NCBI RefSeq assembly: GCF_000987775.1 | Contig: NZ_LAHO01000013.1 | Coordinates: forward strand, 1-64,000 | Length of the DNA: 64,000 nucleotides | Reading direction: 5' to 3' | DNA from: Arsukibacterium ikkense | GTDB lineage: Bacteria > Pseudomonadota > Gammaproteobacteria > Enterobacterales > Alteromonadaceae | In this document: positions 43,952 through 53,734 of the stretch, piece by piece | Numbering within the stretch: position 1 is the stretch's first letter | Layout of the letters: each line of letters opens with the position of its first letter | Notes under the pieces: generated by a model | The model's database searches: none | Seen by the model: only the letters and a program-made list of their open reading frames with translations | What the model was told of the DNA's origin: nothing | Position numbers and translations under genes: made by a program

Positions 43952-45943
43952 ATGGCCCAGGCGTTAAGTCGCTTTGCCTATCAGTTGCTACTGTACCTTG
44001 GCTTGCTGCCATTACTGGGCTATCTGGGTTGGCGCTCGTTACGTGACCGGCGCTACTCGCAGCAGCTAGCCGAACGCTTTGGCTGGCTGCCGGCTCACCT
44101 GCAAGCGGGTGGTATAGTGGTACATGCCGTGTCGGTAGGGGAAGTGATCGCCGCCATTCCGTTAATTAAACAATTGCAACAACGCTATCCGCATAAGCCC
44201 ATTACCGTTAGTTGTACCACGCCAACCGGCCGGGCCACCATTGCCAGCCGCTTGGGCAGCGAGGTACAGTATTGTTATATGCCGTTCGATTATCCGGGTG
44301 CTATCTCACGTTTTATCAATCAGCTACAGCCGCAGCTGATTGTAATTATAGAAACTGAGCTTTGGCCGAATTTGCTGCAACAATGCCACAGCGCCATGAT
44401 CCCAAGCGTACTGGTAAATGCCCGCTTATCAGCCCGCTCAGCCAGAGGCTACCGGCGTTTTGCCTGGCTTACCCTGCCAGCGCTGCAACACGTCAGTTTA
44501 CTGCTGGCGCAGGATAGCGCCAGTGCCAGACGCTTTCGGGCGTTGGGCCACCCTAAGGTGCAGGTGTGCGGCAATATAAAGTTTGAAATGCGCCTGCCAG
44601 AGAACCTGGCAACAAACAGTGCCAGCCTTGCACCTGCGCTGCGTGATCGCTTAGTCTGGGTTGCCGGTAGCACGCATGAAGGCGAAGATGAGTTGCTGTT
44701 GCAGTGTTACCGCCAGCTGCAGGCGCAATTCAGTAATTTACTGCTGGTGTTGGTGCCGCGCCATCCCGAGCGTTTTAATAAAGTGGCAGCCCTGGCAGAC
44801 AAGGCAGGTTTGCAATTATGGCGACGCAGCACGGGCGGTGTGCCTGCTGCGGCAACCGAAGTGGCATTGATTGACAGCATGGGTGAGTTGCTGGCCTGGT
44901 ATCAGCAGGCCAGTCTGGTGTTTATCGGTGGCAGCCTGATCCCGCGCGGTGGCCATAATCCGCTGGAAGCCATTTGTTTTGGTAAGGCGGTGCAAACCGG
45001 GCCACATTATTTTAATTTTGCTGAGGCCTATAACAAGCTGGCACAACGTCAGGCGGTAACTATAGTGCAGGATACGGCGCAGCTGCAGCAAAGCACGGCG
45101 TTGTTACTGGCCGACAGTCAGCTTCGTCAGCAGCAGGGCGAGCGGGCCCGCCAATTCTATGTTGAACAACAGGGCGCTGTCGCGTGTAGTATAGCGGCGA
45201 TCCATCTGCTGCACGGTGACGCGTTGACCCATGTGCAACGCTATGATGCCGGCAAAGCATTATATTGGTACCGCACCGATCAGTTCAGCCAGATTGCCGC
45301 AGAGCAGTTTAACCCGGCCTGGTGGCAGCAACGCGGCGCGGTCAGCGGCAGCTCAACCGGTCGCAATACTGCCTGGTTTTTGCAGCATCAGCAGCAACCG
45401 CTGGTATTGCGCCACTATCACCGTGGTGGTTTGGTTGGCAAATTCATTAACGATCGTTTTTTCTATCAAGCTGCATTGTCTAGCCGCGCCATGCAGGAGT
45501 TTAGTTTACTGCAATGGATGCGCCTGCGTGGTCTGGCGGTACCCACACCGGTGGCAGCTCGCTATCAGCGGGTGGGCTTTGGCTACCGCGCAGATTTACT
45601 GATTACGCGGATTAGCAGCAGTCAGGACCTTGCTACTGTTTTACAACAGCGCGCACTAAGCGAGCCGGAATGGCAAGCGGTAGGGGCTGAGATTGCCAGG
45701 ATGCACCAGCTGGGGGTTGATCATACCGATTTAAACTGTCGCAATATTTTGCTGGATCACAACGGCAAGGTATGGCTGATTGATTTTGATAAATGCGCCC
45801 GGCGCTCTGCTGCTGACTGGCAGCAACACAATTTAGCCCGCTTATTGCGATCACTGCAGAAAGAGCAACGCAAACTGGCAGTATTCCACTGGCAACAGAG
45901 CGCCTGGAAAAATGTTATAAAGGGTTATCAGCTAGCAAAATAG
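43952..45943 (+). CDS. waaA: Kdo transferase WaaA fused to Kdo kinase KdkA
   Basis: This 663-aa protein joins two lipid A-core enzymes. Residues 1-430 are WaaA/KdtA, which adds Kdo to lipid IVA at the inner membrane: N-terminal membrane anchor, GGIVVHAVSVGEV with the acceptor-side Glu-containing stretch, GSTHEGEDELLL, and GGSLIPRGGHNPLEA. Residues about 440-663 are a KdkA-type kinase that phosphorylates Kdo: GLVGKFINDRFFY, HTDLNCRNILL with the catalytic Asp (about 591) and WLIDFDKCARR with the DFD metal site. In most genomes these are separate genes. The ATG at 43952 has an AGGA site, and a GTG 30 bases earlier is less likely. Confidence 0.92.
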   Translation: MAQALSRFAYQLLLYLGLLPLLGYLGWRSLRDRRYSQQLAERFGWLPAHLQAGGIVVHAVSVGEVIAAIPLIKQLQQRYPHKPITVSCTTPTGRATIASRLGSEVQYCYMPFDYPGAISRFINQLQPQLIVIIETELWPNLLQQCHSAMIPSVLVNARLSARSARGYRRFAWLTLPALQHVSLLLAQDSASARRFRALGHPKVQVCGNIKFEMRLPENLATNSASLAPALRDRLVWVAGSTHEGEDELLLQCYRQLQAQFSNLLLVLVPRHPERFNKVAALADKAGLQLWRRSTGGVPAAATEVALIDSMGELLAWYQQASLVFIGGSLIPRGGHNPLEAICFGKAVQTGPHYFNFAEAYNKLAQRQAVTIVQDTAQLQQSTALLLADSQLRQQQGERARQFYVEQQGAVACSIAAIHLLHGDALTHVQRYDAGKALYWYRTDQFSQIAAEQFNPAWWQQRGAVSGSSTGRNTAWFLQHQQQPLVLRHYHRGGLVGKFINDRFFYQAALSSRAMQEFSLLQWMRLRGLAVPTPVAARYQRVGFGYRADLLITRISSSQDLATVLQQRALSEPEWQAVGAEIARMHQLGVDHTDLNCRNILLDHNGKVWLIDFDKCARRSAADWQQHNLARLLRSLQKEQRKLAVFHWQQSAWKNVIKGYQLAK

Positions 45944-46080
45944 CCGTTAAACCCGCATAAGCAACGGTTTGTCGCAGTTTCTGATGCTGCTTTCACCAAT
46001 ATTTTACCGTTTTATAATAGATTAAGCTGTTGGTGTCTTAGTTGAACTTTGGTATAACTACGACAGCGGAGGAGGCATCT

Positions 46081-48324
46081 ATGCGGCTAAATATAATAAC
46101 AACAGCATTGCTCGCAGTCAGTTTGATGGCAGCAGCAGATAATTCCGAAATAATGGCAGAGGCGAAAGCAGCGTTTGCCGATGGCCGGTATGCCAAAGCC
46201 GTAGAGCTTTGGCAGGATCTGGCGATGGATGGCGTAACGGCGGCACAGTTTGAGCTGGCCAAAGCCTATTCGCTAGGTCAGGGGGTTGAGCAAGACCCGT
46301 TGCAGGCGTCTTACTGGCTGGAGCAGGCGGCGTCCAACAGTACTGACTTTTCCGAGTTAGCAGCGGCACGGCGCGATATTGAACGTGGCGCCGAACAGCT
46401 GAAGGCTGACCAGGCTGTGGTAGCAGCTGATGCTGCACGGCCATTGCCGGTAGCTGAGCCTGCAGTAGCAGTTAAAGCCCCACCGACTGAATCTGCCGTT
46501 GTCAGCACTACTTCTGAACTTAGTATGCGCACCAGCAACCCTGCTGCTGCACTGGCAGCCGCCCAGGCCGCCAGCGATACGCAGCGCAATGACAATCTGG
46601 CCGCGGAGCGCAGTGCTGAAAAAACTAACGCACAACCCCCGGTGGCAGCAGCCAGTATCAGTACTGTTGCTGCCGGCTCGGCCAATTTTGATACCGGTAT
46701 GCGGGCATTTAATCGGGGCAATTACAGTGATGCCATGGCGCAGTGGCTGCCTCTGGCACAAACTGGCCATCTTGATGCCCAGTTTAACCTTGCCGCGTTA
46801 TATGCCAATGGCCACGGTGTTGCGGTCGATTTTACCGAAGCGGCTAACTGGTTTGTGGCGGCAGCAGAGCAAGGTATGGCCGCTGCGCAATATCATTTAG
46901 CTACCCTGTTTGCTAACGGTCGAGGTGTCAGTAAAGATGATGCCCAGGCAGTATATTGGTATAGCCAGGCCGCTGCGCAACAGCATGTGCTGGCGCAATA
47001 TAATCTGGGCTATATGTATGCCAACGGGCGTGGGGTAAAGCAGGATGACGCCACTGCGCTGAGCTGGTTTGAAAAAGCGGCCGCACAAGGTGATGTCGAT
47101 GCGCAATTTATTGTCGGTAACCGTTACAGTGACGGCAGAGGGGCGCCGGTAAATCATGCGCAGGCGGCCAACTGGCTGCAACAAGCCGCGACACAGGGCC
47201 ACGCCAGGGCAATGTTCCGGCTTGGCATGATGCATCTTAGCGGCACCGGCGTCAGCCAGAATGATGCTACAGCGTTCAGATTGTTTAGTAGTGCTGCAGA
47301 GCAAGGGTTGGCGTCGGCGCAGCGTGAAGTGGGCGCCAGTTACCTGTACGGTCGCGGCATTCGTGCCAATACTGGCCGGGCAAAAGAGTGGTTAGAGCGT
47401 GCGGCTGCACAGCAAGATGCTGATGCCAGTTATCACCTGGGTATGTTGTTACAGCAAAGTAGTGGCCGGCAGGAAGATTTAAGCCGGGCGGCCCAGTTGT
47501 TTGAACTGGCAGCCAGTCAGGGTTCAGCTAATGCCCAATACCAGCTAGGCTTAGCTTATGCCAACGGCACAGGCGTTGCAGTTGATGAACAGCGGGCTTT
47601 TAAATTGTTTGAAGCGGCGGCCAAACAAGGGCTGGCGATTGCGCAGTATACAGCAGCGCTTCGTCTGGCCAATGGTACGGGTACGGCGCAAGATGACGCT
47701 GCTGCGGTCAGCTGGTATCAGCAAGCCGCTGCTCAGGGCGAAGTCTATGCTATGTATAACTTAGGTTTTATGTATGCCAATGGCCGCGGTGTCGCGCAAA
47801 ATGAACAGCAAGCAGTCTATTGGTATCAGAAAGTGGCCGAAACGGGCGATGCCGATGCTCAGTTTAATATGGGGTTACGTTTTGAAACCGGCCGTGGCGT
47901 CAAGCAGAGTGATCAACAAGCCGTGTACTGGTACCAGCTGGCGGCTGACAAGCAGCATAGCCGGGCACTGGCGCATTTAGGCTGGTTATATGAAAAAGGT
48001 TATGGTGTGGCGCAAGACGAAGCGCGGGCGCTAGCCTTATATCAGCGCTCTCTGGATGCAAAAGTACCCAGAGCGTTAACGGCGCTGGGCATGTTTTACA
48101 AAAATGGCCGGCTGGTAAAAGCAGATGACAAAAAAGCGGTGGAATTGTTTAGCCAGGCGGCGGATCAGGGTTATGCCTTGGCCCAGTATAATCTGGCCTG
48201 GATGTATGAGAACGGCCGGGGTGTTGGTCGGGACTTGGTAAAAGCCCGCGATTACTATCAACTGGCCGCCGCACAGGATGAGCCTTTAGCCAAAGCGCAG
48301 TTGCATCGCTTGTTAAATCCCTAG
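46081..48324 (+). CDS. Secreted Sel1-repeat (TPR-like) protein
   Basis: This 747-aa exported protein has an N-terminal signal peptide (about residues 1-20, MRLNIITTALLAVSLMAAA), a linker rich in Ala/Thr/Val (about 105-205) and about fifteen Sel1-like repeats. Each repeat has the A-x4-YANGRGV...DDAQAVYWYSQAA pattern, and together they form a solenoid for protein binding. The ATG at 46081 has a GGAGG site, and an in-frame TTG 39 bases earlier would spoil the signal peptide. SLR proteins often scaffold envelope or signalling complexes. The partner here is unknown. A bidirectional terminator follows. Confidence 0.88.
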   Translation: MRLNIITTALLAVSLMAAADNSEIMAEAKAAFADGRYAKAVELWQDLAMDGVTAAQFELAKAYSLGQGVEQDPLQASYWLEQAASNSTDFSELAAARRDIERGAEQLKADQAVVAADAARPLPVAEPAVAVKAPPTESAVVSTTSELSMRTSNPAAALAAAQAASDTQRNDNLAAERSAEKTNAQPPVAAASISTVAAGSANFDTGMRAFNRGNYSDAMAQWLPLAQTGHLDAQFNLAALYANGHGVAVDFTEAANWFVAAAEQGMAAAQYHLATLFANGRGVSKDDAQAVYWYSQAAAQQHVLAQYNLGYMYANGRGVKQDDATALSWFEKAAAQGDVDAQFIVGNRYSDGRGAPVNHAQAANWLQQAATQGHARAMFRLGMMHLSGTGVSQNDATAFRLFSSAAEQGLASAQREVGASYLYGRGIRANTGRAKEWLERAAAQQDADASYHLGMLLQQSSGRQEDLSRAAQLFELAASQGSANAQYQLGLAYANGTGVAVDEQRAFKLFEAAAKQGLAIAQYTAALRLANGTGTAQDDAAAVSWYQQAAAQGEVYAMYNLGFMYANGRGVAQNEQQAVYWYQKVAETGDADAQFNMGLRFETGRGVKQSDQQAVYWYQLAADKQHSRALAHLGWLYEKGYGVAQDEARALALYQRSLDAKVPRALTALGMFYKNGRLVKADDKKAVELFSQAADQGYALAQYNLAWMYENGRGVGRDLVKARDYYQLAAAQDEPLAKAQLHRLLNP

Positions 48325-48346
48325 TTAATTGTTACCGCAATAAAAG

Positions 48347-48370
48347 AAGGGCGCCAATGGCGCCCTTTGT
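48347..48370. terminator. Bidirectional terminator
   Basis: A 9-bp perfect stem (48347-48355 with 48359-48367) with a 3-base loop sits between the convergent Sel1 and S8 protease genes, flanked by A-rich and T-rich runs suited to both strands. Confidence 0.8.
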
Positions 48371-48394
48371 GTTTTCAGCTGAATAACACCAGCG

Positions 48395-50707
48395 TTAAGG
48401 TTTGTATTCCACTACCAGTTTCAGGCCGCTGAAGCTACTGTAAGCGCGCAGGCTGATATGCCAGGTATCGGCAGCCGGGTTGTTGAAACTACAGCTTTCG
48501 TTATTACCGGTTTTGTATGGCCGGCAATCATACGTAGTTGTGGTTGGCTGAGCACCACGACGTACATACAAGTCAGCGTCGCCAGTACCGCCTGAGCTGG
48601 TAGCGGTCAGCGTCTTCATACCTGCAGGCACATTAATCGTGTAATGCAGCCAGTTGTCCTTTGTTGCGCTCAGGTTCTCTAAGGTGCCGCCACCGCCGGT
48701 GCCACCAGTTGGCGCTGCAGTGTAGTCAGCTACCAGTGAGACACCTGAGTAGGCACTGTAAGCATTTATCATCACATGGTACGTACCGGCTTGCGGTGTG
48801 GCAAAGCTACAGGTTTCAGCATTGCCGCTTTTGTATGGGCGACAGTCATAACTGGACTTAGTAGGCTGACTACCAAATTTCACATACAGATCAGCATCAC
48901 CACTACCACCCGACATCGTAAAGCTTAGCCCGGTTGCGCCTGCTGGCACGGTAAAGGTGAAGTAGACAGATGAATTGGTGGCGCCAGCTAAGTTGGTTTT
49001 GGCAACTGCTTTTACCAATTCACCATCTGCCGGTGGGGTTGGGTCTCCACCGCCGCCAGAGCCAGAACCGTCACAGCCTTGCTGGTTAATGTAATCGTAA
49101 GCGGCTTTGGCTCGTACCAGACCATAGCCATATGAATTGTCACGGCCCGCTGCACCTAAATCTTCTGCGGTTACCGCCAGCACATTACGGATCTGGGCAT
49201 TGGTACATTGTGGGAAATGGCTCCAAACCAGCGCAGCCACACCGGCGACATGCGGCGATGCCATAGAGGTACCGCTCATCAGACCGTAGTTGCTGGTACC
49301 TGAGCTAACCGCTGCGGTTTGGCCTATCTGATTCATCAGAGCCAGGCCAACAGCGCGGGTAACTGCCAGAGCAGGAATAGAGGTGCCGTGGTTGTCACCC
49401 AGCGTGCCGCCAAAATCACCGTCGACATTGTTATAAATGATAGCGGCCCGGCCACCACCGTTCTGACAGGATTGGACTTTCTGAGCAAAACTAACGTTGC
49501 CACGTTCAATAACGCAGATGCGATTTGATACCGTGGTACAGGTGGTTTCTGCCAGGCCACAGTTTGCCAGTGCTGCATTGGCTGAGCCATCTACAGAGCC
49601 AGTCATCGGGCTACTGTCGTAGGCGTTAGAACCCACGCTAATAATTGACTCCAGGCCAGTACCTGTAGGGTACGTGGAGCGGATATCTACGCCCGGACCT
49701 GCCAGTTCAACCTGAGCATTGCGCTGAGAAAAGTCGGCCAGCTGCTTATTTTTGTCCACTGCGGCAACTGAGATCACCGAATTGTAAGACGCCGGATAGG
49801 ACATAGCGGTATTGCCATCGTTGCCCGCTGCGGCGATCAGTAATACACCCTGATCAAAAGCGGCTTGCATGGCGTTGCTTTCTGTTGTGCTGGAGCCTGC
49901 TCCGCCCAAACTCATGTTAATGACGGTAGAGCCGTTGCTGACACAGGTATTAACGGCACTGGCCAGCGTTGAGCTGTAGCCCCAGCCACCCTCATTAAAG
50001 ACTTTAATAATGTGCAGTTTAACATTGCCATTTGGCAATACGCCGACCATGCCGACACTGTTGTTCAGTGCGGCAATAGTGCCGGCCACATGAGTGCCAT
50101 GCGGCCCACCTGCCTGGTTCCAGTTGCCTGTACCTGAATTATTAGTGCCGGTAATATTGCCGGTTTGGAAATCTTCATGTGGTAGATCAAGACCCGAGTC
50201 AATGACACAGACTTTCTGATTAGAGGCGAACTGGTCGCTCACCTGGTTGGCCTGCACCATGGTGTAACCATAGGGGATTTGCTGGGCCAGCGGGAAACGT
50301 TTGTAGTCTTCTTCAACCAGCTCTACGTTGTTATCGTTCTGCAGGGCAAGCAACGCAGCCTTATCCAGCTCAACGGCGATAGCGCCTTGAGCAGCCAGGA
50401 TAGCTTTGACGTTGGCACCGCGACGGGCCATATGTTCTGATTGACGTTCTAAATTAAACTGACGGCGTTCGCTGGCCGTGGCCGAAAACAAACCCGGGCC
50501 TGCTTCATCCATTACCATCGTTTTATATTTAACGATATAACGTTTCTGGTTCTGATTATGGTTTGTTGCTACGCCGGCTTTAGCCGGGGCCTCACTGGCG
50601 AACGGGCGGGCCTGGTCAACATCAGCTAGCAGCGCTGGTGACATTAACACACTGGCTGGAATACAAAGCACAGCAAGTTTGCTGAGTCTAAATTTAGGTT
50701 TATACAT
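48395..50707 (-). CDS. Secreted S8 subtilisin-type serine protease
   Basis: This 770-aa secreted peptidase has a signal peptide (about 1-30), an I9-type inhibitor propeptide (KRYIVKYKTMVMDEAG), a catalytic triad Asp (VIDSGLDLPHED, about 169), His (GPHGTHVAGTIA, about 202) and Ser (GTSMASPHVAG, about 479). A PA domain is inserted in the catalytic domain (ICVIERGNVSFAQKV). Two C-terminal pre-peptidase (PPC) domains with DADLYVKFGSQPTK and DADLYVRRGAQPTT follow a Gly-rich linker. I set the start at ATG 50707, in front of the signal peptide. The reading frame is open for 76 more codons upstream, but these do not look coding. Confidence 0.94.
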   Translation of the reverse strand: MYKPKFRLSKLAVLCIPASVLMSPALLADVDQARPFASEAPAKAGVATNHNQNQKRYIVKYKTMVMDEAGPGLFSATASERRQFNLERQSEHMARRGANVKAILAAQGAIAVELDKAALLALQNDNNVELVEEDYKRFPLAQQIPYGYTMVQANQVSDQFASNQKVCVIDSGLDLPHEDFQTGNITGTNNSGTGNWNQAGGPHGTHVAGTIAALNNSVGMVGVLPNGNVKLHIIKVFNEGGWGYSSTLASAVNTCVSNGSTVINMSLGGAGSSTTESNAMQAAFDQGVLLIAAAGNDGNTAMSYPASYNSVISVAAVDKNKQLADFSQRNAQVELAGPGVDIRSTYPTGTGLESIISVGSNAYDSSPMTGSVDGSANAALANCGLAETTCTTVSNRICVIERGNVSFAQKVQSCQNGGGRAAIIYNNVDGDFGGTLGDNHGTSIPALAVTRAVGLALMNQIGQTAAVSSGTSNYGLMSGTSMASPHVAGVAALVWSHFPQCTNAQIRNVLAVTAEDLGAAGRDNSYGYGLVRAKAAYDYINQQGCDGSGSGGGGDPTPPADGELVKAVAKTNLAGATNSSVYFTFTVPAGATGLSFTMSGGSGDADLYVKFGSQPTKSSYDCRPYKSGNAETCSFATPQAGTYHVMINAYSAYSGVSLVADYTAAPTGGTGGGGTLENLSATKDNWLHYTINVPAGMKTLTATSSGGTGDADLYVRRGAQPTTTTYDCRPYKTGNNESCSFNNPAADTWHISLRAYSSFSGLKLVVEYKP

Positions 50708-51077
50708 GAATACACTCTTATTGTTTATAGTAATTGTTTTCCTGGACGCTGATGACCGCTTATCGCAAACCAGCGATAACATCGCAGTTACTATTAACCA
50801 AAGTGTAACTAAGTGTAAATCCGCGAAATGGTGACAAGAGTTAACTTTCCATGCTGTGGGCGTAGCCTGTTTCTGGAAAAGGGCTTTATGAGTGATGTTG
50901 AAAAAAGCAACAACGCAGTTGGCGCAGGCCAGCACGCGGCATCAGCAATTGCATTGCAGACGATCATTATATAACCAATGGTTATTAGTTATAAGTAATC
51001 CGCATAAAGGATGCTATTTGCATCTTAACAGCCACTCACCGACAATAGCCGCTTTTCTGGTATACAGGCATAGCAAC

Positions 51078-52259
51078 ATGCAGCAGTGGGATGTAATTGT
51101 AGTGGGTGCGGGTGCGGCCGGACTAATGTGTGCTATTGAAGCCGGCAAGCGCGGCCGAAAGGTGCTACTGCTCGACAACGGCAAGCGGGTGGGCCGTAAA
51201 ATTCTGATGTCGGGGGGCGGCCGTTGTAACTTTACTAATCTGTATTGCAGCCCGGAAAACTTCCTGTCGCAAAACCAGCATTTCTGTAAATCGGCGTTAA
51301 GCCGCTATAGCCAGTGGGACTTTATCGCCCTGGTACAACAGCATGCTATTGCCTACCATGAGAAAGCCCTCGGCCAGTTGTTTTGTGACGATTCCGCCAA
51401 AGATATTGTTGAGATGCTGCTTGCTGAGGCTAAAGCCGCCAGGGTGCAAATTGCGTTGCAGCAGCAAATCAGCGGCGTCAGTTTTGCTGATGGCGTTTAC
51501 ACGGTCGAGACGCCAGAGCTTAACCGGCAGTGTCACAGTTTAGTGATTGCCAGTGGTGGCTTAAGCCTGCCCAATTTAGGCGCTACCGGTTTTGGCTTTC
51601 AGCTGGCCGAGCAGTTTGGCTTAAAGGTGTTGCCGCTGCGCGCCGCCTTAGTACCCTTAACCTGGCAACCCGGCGACAAAGCGGTGTTTGAGGAAATCAG
51701 TGGTGTATCCTTGCCGGTTACCGCTGCAGCGAACGGCACGCTATTTCCGGAAGATATGCTATTTACCCATCGCGGTTTAAGCGGCCCGGCCATTTTACAG
51801 ATTTCCAGCTACTGGCAGCCCGGCGATGACGTTATCGTTAATATGGCGCCACAAACCGATTTAAATGAGTTTTTAGCCACTCAGCAGCAAGCCCACCCGG
51901 AGCAGGAAGTGAAAACCGCCCTGGCTAAATTACTGCCAAAACGGCTGGTTGAAAAACTGCTGGAGCTGCAGGTATTCGTTAATCAGCCGCTGAAAGCATT
52001 AAACCCGAAAAGCATGCAGCAGATTGCCAACAGCCTGCATGGCTATATTTTCAAACCCAATGGCACTGAGGGCTACCGCACCGCCGAAGTAACTATCGGC
52101 GGCGTGGATACCGATGGTTTATCGTCGAAAACCATGGAAGCAAAAAACCAGCCAGGGCTGTATTTTATTGGTGAAGTGGTCGACGTCACCGGTTGGCTTG
52201 GTGGCTATAATTTCCAGTGGGCCTGGGCCAGCGGCTGGGTGGCCGGGCAGTATTGTTAA
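51078..52259 (+). CDS. FAD-dependent HI0933/YhiN-family flavoprotein
   Basis: This 393-aa protein starts with the dinucleotide-binding motif VIVVGAGAAGLMCAIEAGKRG. It has the family's GRKILMSGGGRCNFTNL and the ending YFIGEVVDVTGWLGGYNFQW. It binds FAD, but the reaction is not established for this family. The ATG at 51078 gives the standard length. The frame is open another 62 codons upstream without coding character. The 102-aa gene follows after 17 bases, so they may be co-transcribed. Confidence 0.9.
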   Translation: MQQWDVIVVGAGAAGLMCAIEAGKRGRKVLLLDNGKRVGRKILMSGGGRCNFTNLYCSPENFLSQNQHFCKSALSRYSQWDFIALVQQHAIAYHEKALGQLFCDDSAKDIVEMLLAEAKAARVQIALQQQISGVSFADGVYTVETPELNRQCHSLVIASGGLSLPNLGATGFGFQLAEQFGLKVLPLRAALVPLTWQPGDKAVFEEISGVSLPVTAAANGTLFPEDMLFTHRGLSGPAILQISSYWQPGDDVIVNMAPQTDLNEFLATQQQAHPEQEVKTALAKLLPKRLVEKLLELQVFVNQPLKALNPKSMQQIANSLHGYIFKPNGTEGYRTAEVTIGGVDTDGLSSKTMEAKNQPGLYFIGEVVDVTGWLGGYNFQWAWASGWVAGQYC

Positions 52260-52276
52260 TATAAGAAACCCAATTA

Positions 52277-52585
52277 ATGAAAAAACTCTCTAAAGTACAA
52301 CTTAAGCAACAGGCTGCGGTGCTATCTGCCGTAACGGCGTTAGAGCAGCAGGCGCTAGCAGAAGTGCCAGGCGTGGTGCAATGCTGGTTTAGCCTGGAAT
52401 ATGAAGCTTTTCCTGGCTCGTTACTGGTGCGGCTGCAATTTGCTGAGCAAGCAGCGCTGGATGCTGCGCAGCCACAGTTACTACTGTGGCAAAAGCGCTT
52501 AAGCGGTTTGCTGCTGAAAAAAGGCTTTGTGCTAAAAGATATGCGTAAACATCTGGTGTTTACCCTTAACTCTCCTGATGATTAA
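52277..52585 (+). CDS. Hypothetical 102-aa protein
   Basis: This small soluble protein has a helical, Gln/Ala-rich N-terminus (KLSKVQLKQQAAVLSAV), a strand pair in the middle (GVVQCWFSLEYE, GSLLVRLQF) and a basic C-terminal end (KGFVLKDMRKHLVFTL). No family is recognised with certainty. It is 17 bases downstream of the flavoprotein gene and 32 bases upstream of the DUF4862 gene in the same direction, so the three probably form an operon. Confidence 0.75.
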   Translation: MKKLSKVQLKQQAAVLSAVTALEQQALAEVPGVVQCWFSLEYEAFPGSLLVRLQFAEQAALDAAQPQLLLWQKRLSGLLLKKGFVLKDMRKHLVFTLNSPDD

Positions 52586-52617
52586 ACCGCTCTGATGAGA
52601 AAACGGAAAAACGTGCA

Positions 52618-53592
52618 ATGAAATACACCCTTGGCGCTTATGCTGCTTCACCCAACCATAGCGGCTGGAGCCCTGAACTGGAAACGGCTTTTTATAATGA
52701 ATTAAAAGCCCTGCCCAATATTAAGGGGCTGGAGCATCCGTTTCTGGGTAGCCTGCATCAGCATGATGATAACTGGTTTTTAGCTAATATCGATGCCAAA
52801 TGGGATTATGTGTTTACCTGCATTCCCGGCATTATGAATGCACTTAGCCAGAACCCGTTATTTGGCATTGCCTCTGCTGATGAAGCCGGCCGTCAGGCCG
52901 CACTGGATTTTATGCAGCAAGCCTGTGTTGCCATTGGCAAACTTAACGCTCATCTGGGCCGCCAGGCTGTTAGTGCCATTATGATCCAGACCGCACCGGC
53001 CCGGCATAAAGCGGCGGCTTCCAAAGCCGCACTGCTGGCCTCGCTGCAAACCCTGCTGAGCTGGGACTGGCAAGGGGCGAAGATTGTGATTGAACACTGT
53101 GATGCCTATGTTGCCAGCCATGCGCCGTCTAAAGGCTTTTTAGCGCTGACTGATGAGCTGGCCGTGCTGCAGCAGTTAAACGCAACCCTGCCGGCGCCAC
53201 AGCAACTGGGTATGGTAATTAACTGGGGTCGTTCGGTATTTGAAACCCGAACGGTGGCAGGCGCGCTTGAGCATATCCAGGCCACGCAGGCGGCAGGCTT
53301 ACTCAGTGGTGTGATGTTCTCCGGGGTATCGGATCACGCCAGCGACTACGGTGCCTGGCGCGATAGCCATCAGCCACCGCGCAGCAGCGAAACAGTAACA
53401 CATGGCGAACCCGGTAGCTGGATGACCGAGCAGGCCATGCATGATTGCCTGGCCGCTTGCACTAACCCTGAAGCGCTACTGGTGCTGGGCGCAAAAATTG
53501 GGATCCGGCCGCTTGATGCGACTATTGAGCAGCGAATCGGCACTATCCGCGATACACTGGCAATTTTAGACCGCTATTTTAAAGCTATATAG
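52618..53592 (+). CDS. DUF4862 family protein (TIM-barrel-like)
   Basis: This 324-aa protein opens with KYTLGAYAASPNHSGW and has GLEHPFLGSLHQHDDNW, KIVIEHCDAY and GMVINWGRSVFETR, the recurrent strand-end motifs of this unnamed family. The alternation of strands ending in acidic or histidine residues suggests a xylose-isomerase-like barrel that could bind a metal or sugar (inference). No reaction is known. It is the last gene of the flavoprotein operon. After it comes a repeat-like intergenic sequence. Confidence 0.8.
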   Translation: MKYTLGAYAASPNHSGWSPELETAFYNELKALPNIKGLEHPFLGSLHQHDDNWFLANIDAKWDYVFTCIPGIMNALSQNPLFGIASADEAGRQAALDFMQQACVAIGKLNAHLGRQAVSAIMIQTAPARHKAAASKAALLASLQTLLSWDWQGAKIVIEHCDAYVASHAPSKGFLALTDELAVLQQLNATLPAPQQLGMVINWGRSVFETRTVAGALEHIQATQAAGLLSGVMFSGVSDHASDYGAWRDSHQPPRSSETVTHGEPGSWMTEQAMHDCLAACTNPEALLVLGAKIGIRPLDATIEQRIGTIRDTLAILDRYFKAI

Positions 53593-53599
53593 CACTGGG

Positions 53600-53725
53600 A
53601 TGCTTAGGCCAAACAGGTTTACCCACTCCGACACGCCGTAAACCCATCCATGGGGGCTCGTTTCCGCCCGTCCAGGGCTTCAACGGTCGGCTTAGGGTAA
53701 GCCTGTGTGACCTTTTCGAGTTTGG
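53600..53725. repeat. Intergenic repeat-like sequence
   Basis: The stretch between convergent genes reads like the dispersed intergenic repeats of this bacterial group (ACTCCGACACGCCGTAAACC, then a CCATCCATGGG palindrome, and paired GCTTAGGGTAAGCC). It encodes nothing and has several short inverted repeats. Copy number cannot be judged from one window. Confidence 0.45.
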
Positions 53726-53734
53726 TTTAACCTA

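Noticed and set aside
46118..46770. Minus-strand frames of over 100 codons across the Sel1 gene
   Set aside because: Shadow frames produced by GC-rich alanine repeats; no independent start signals.
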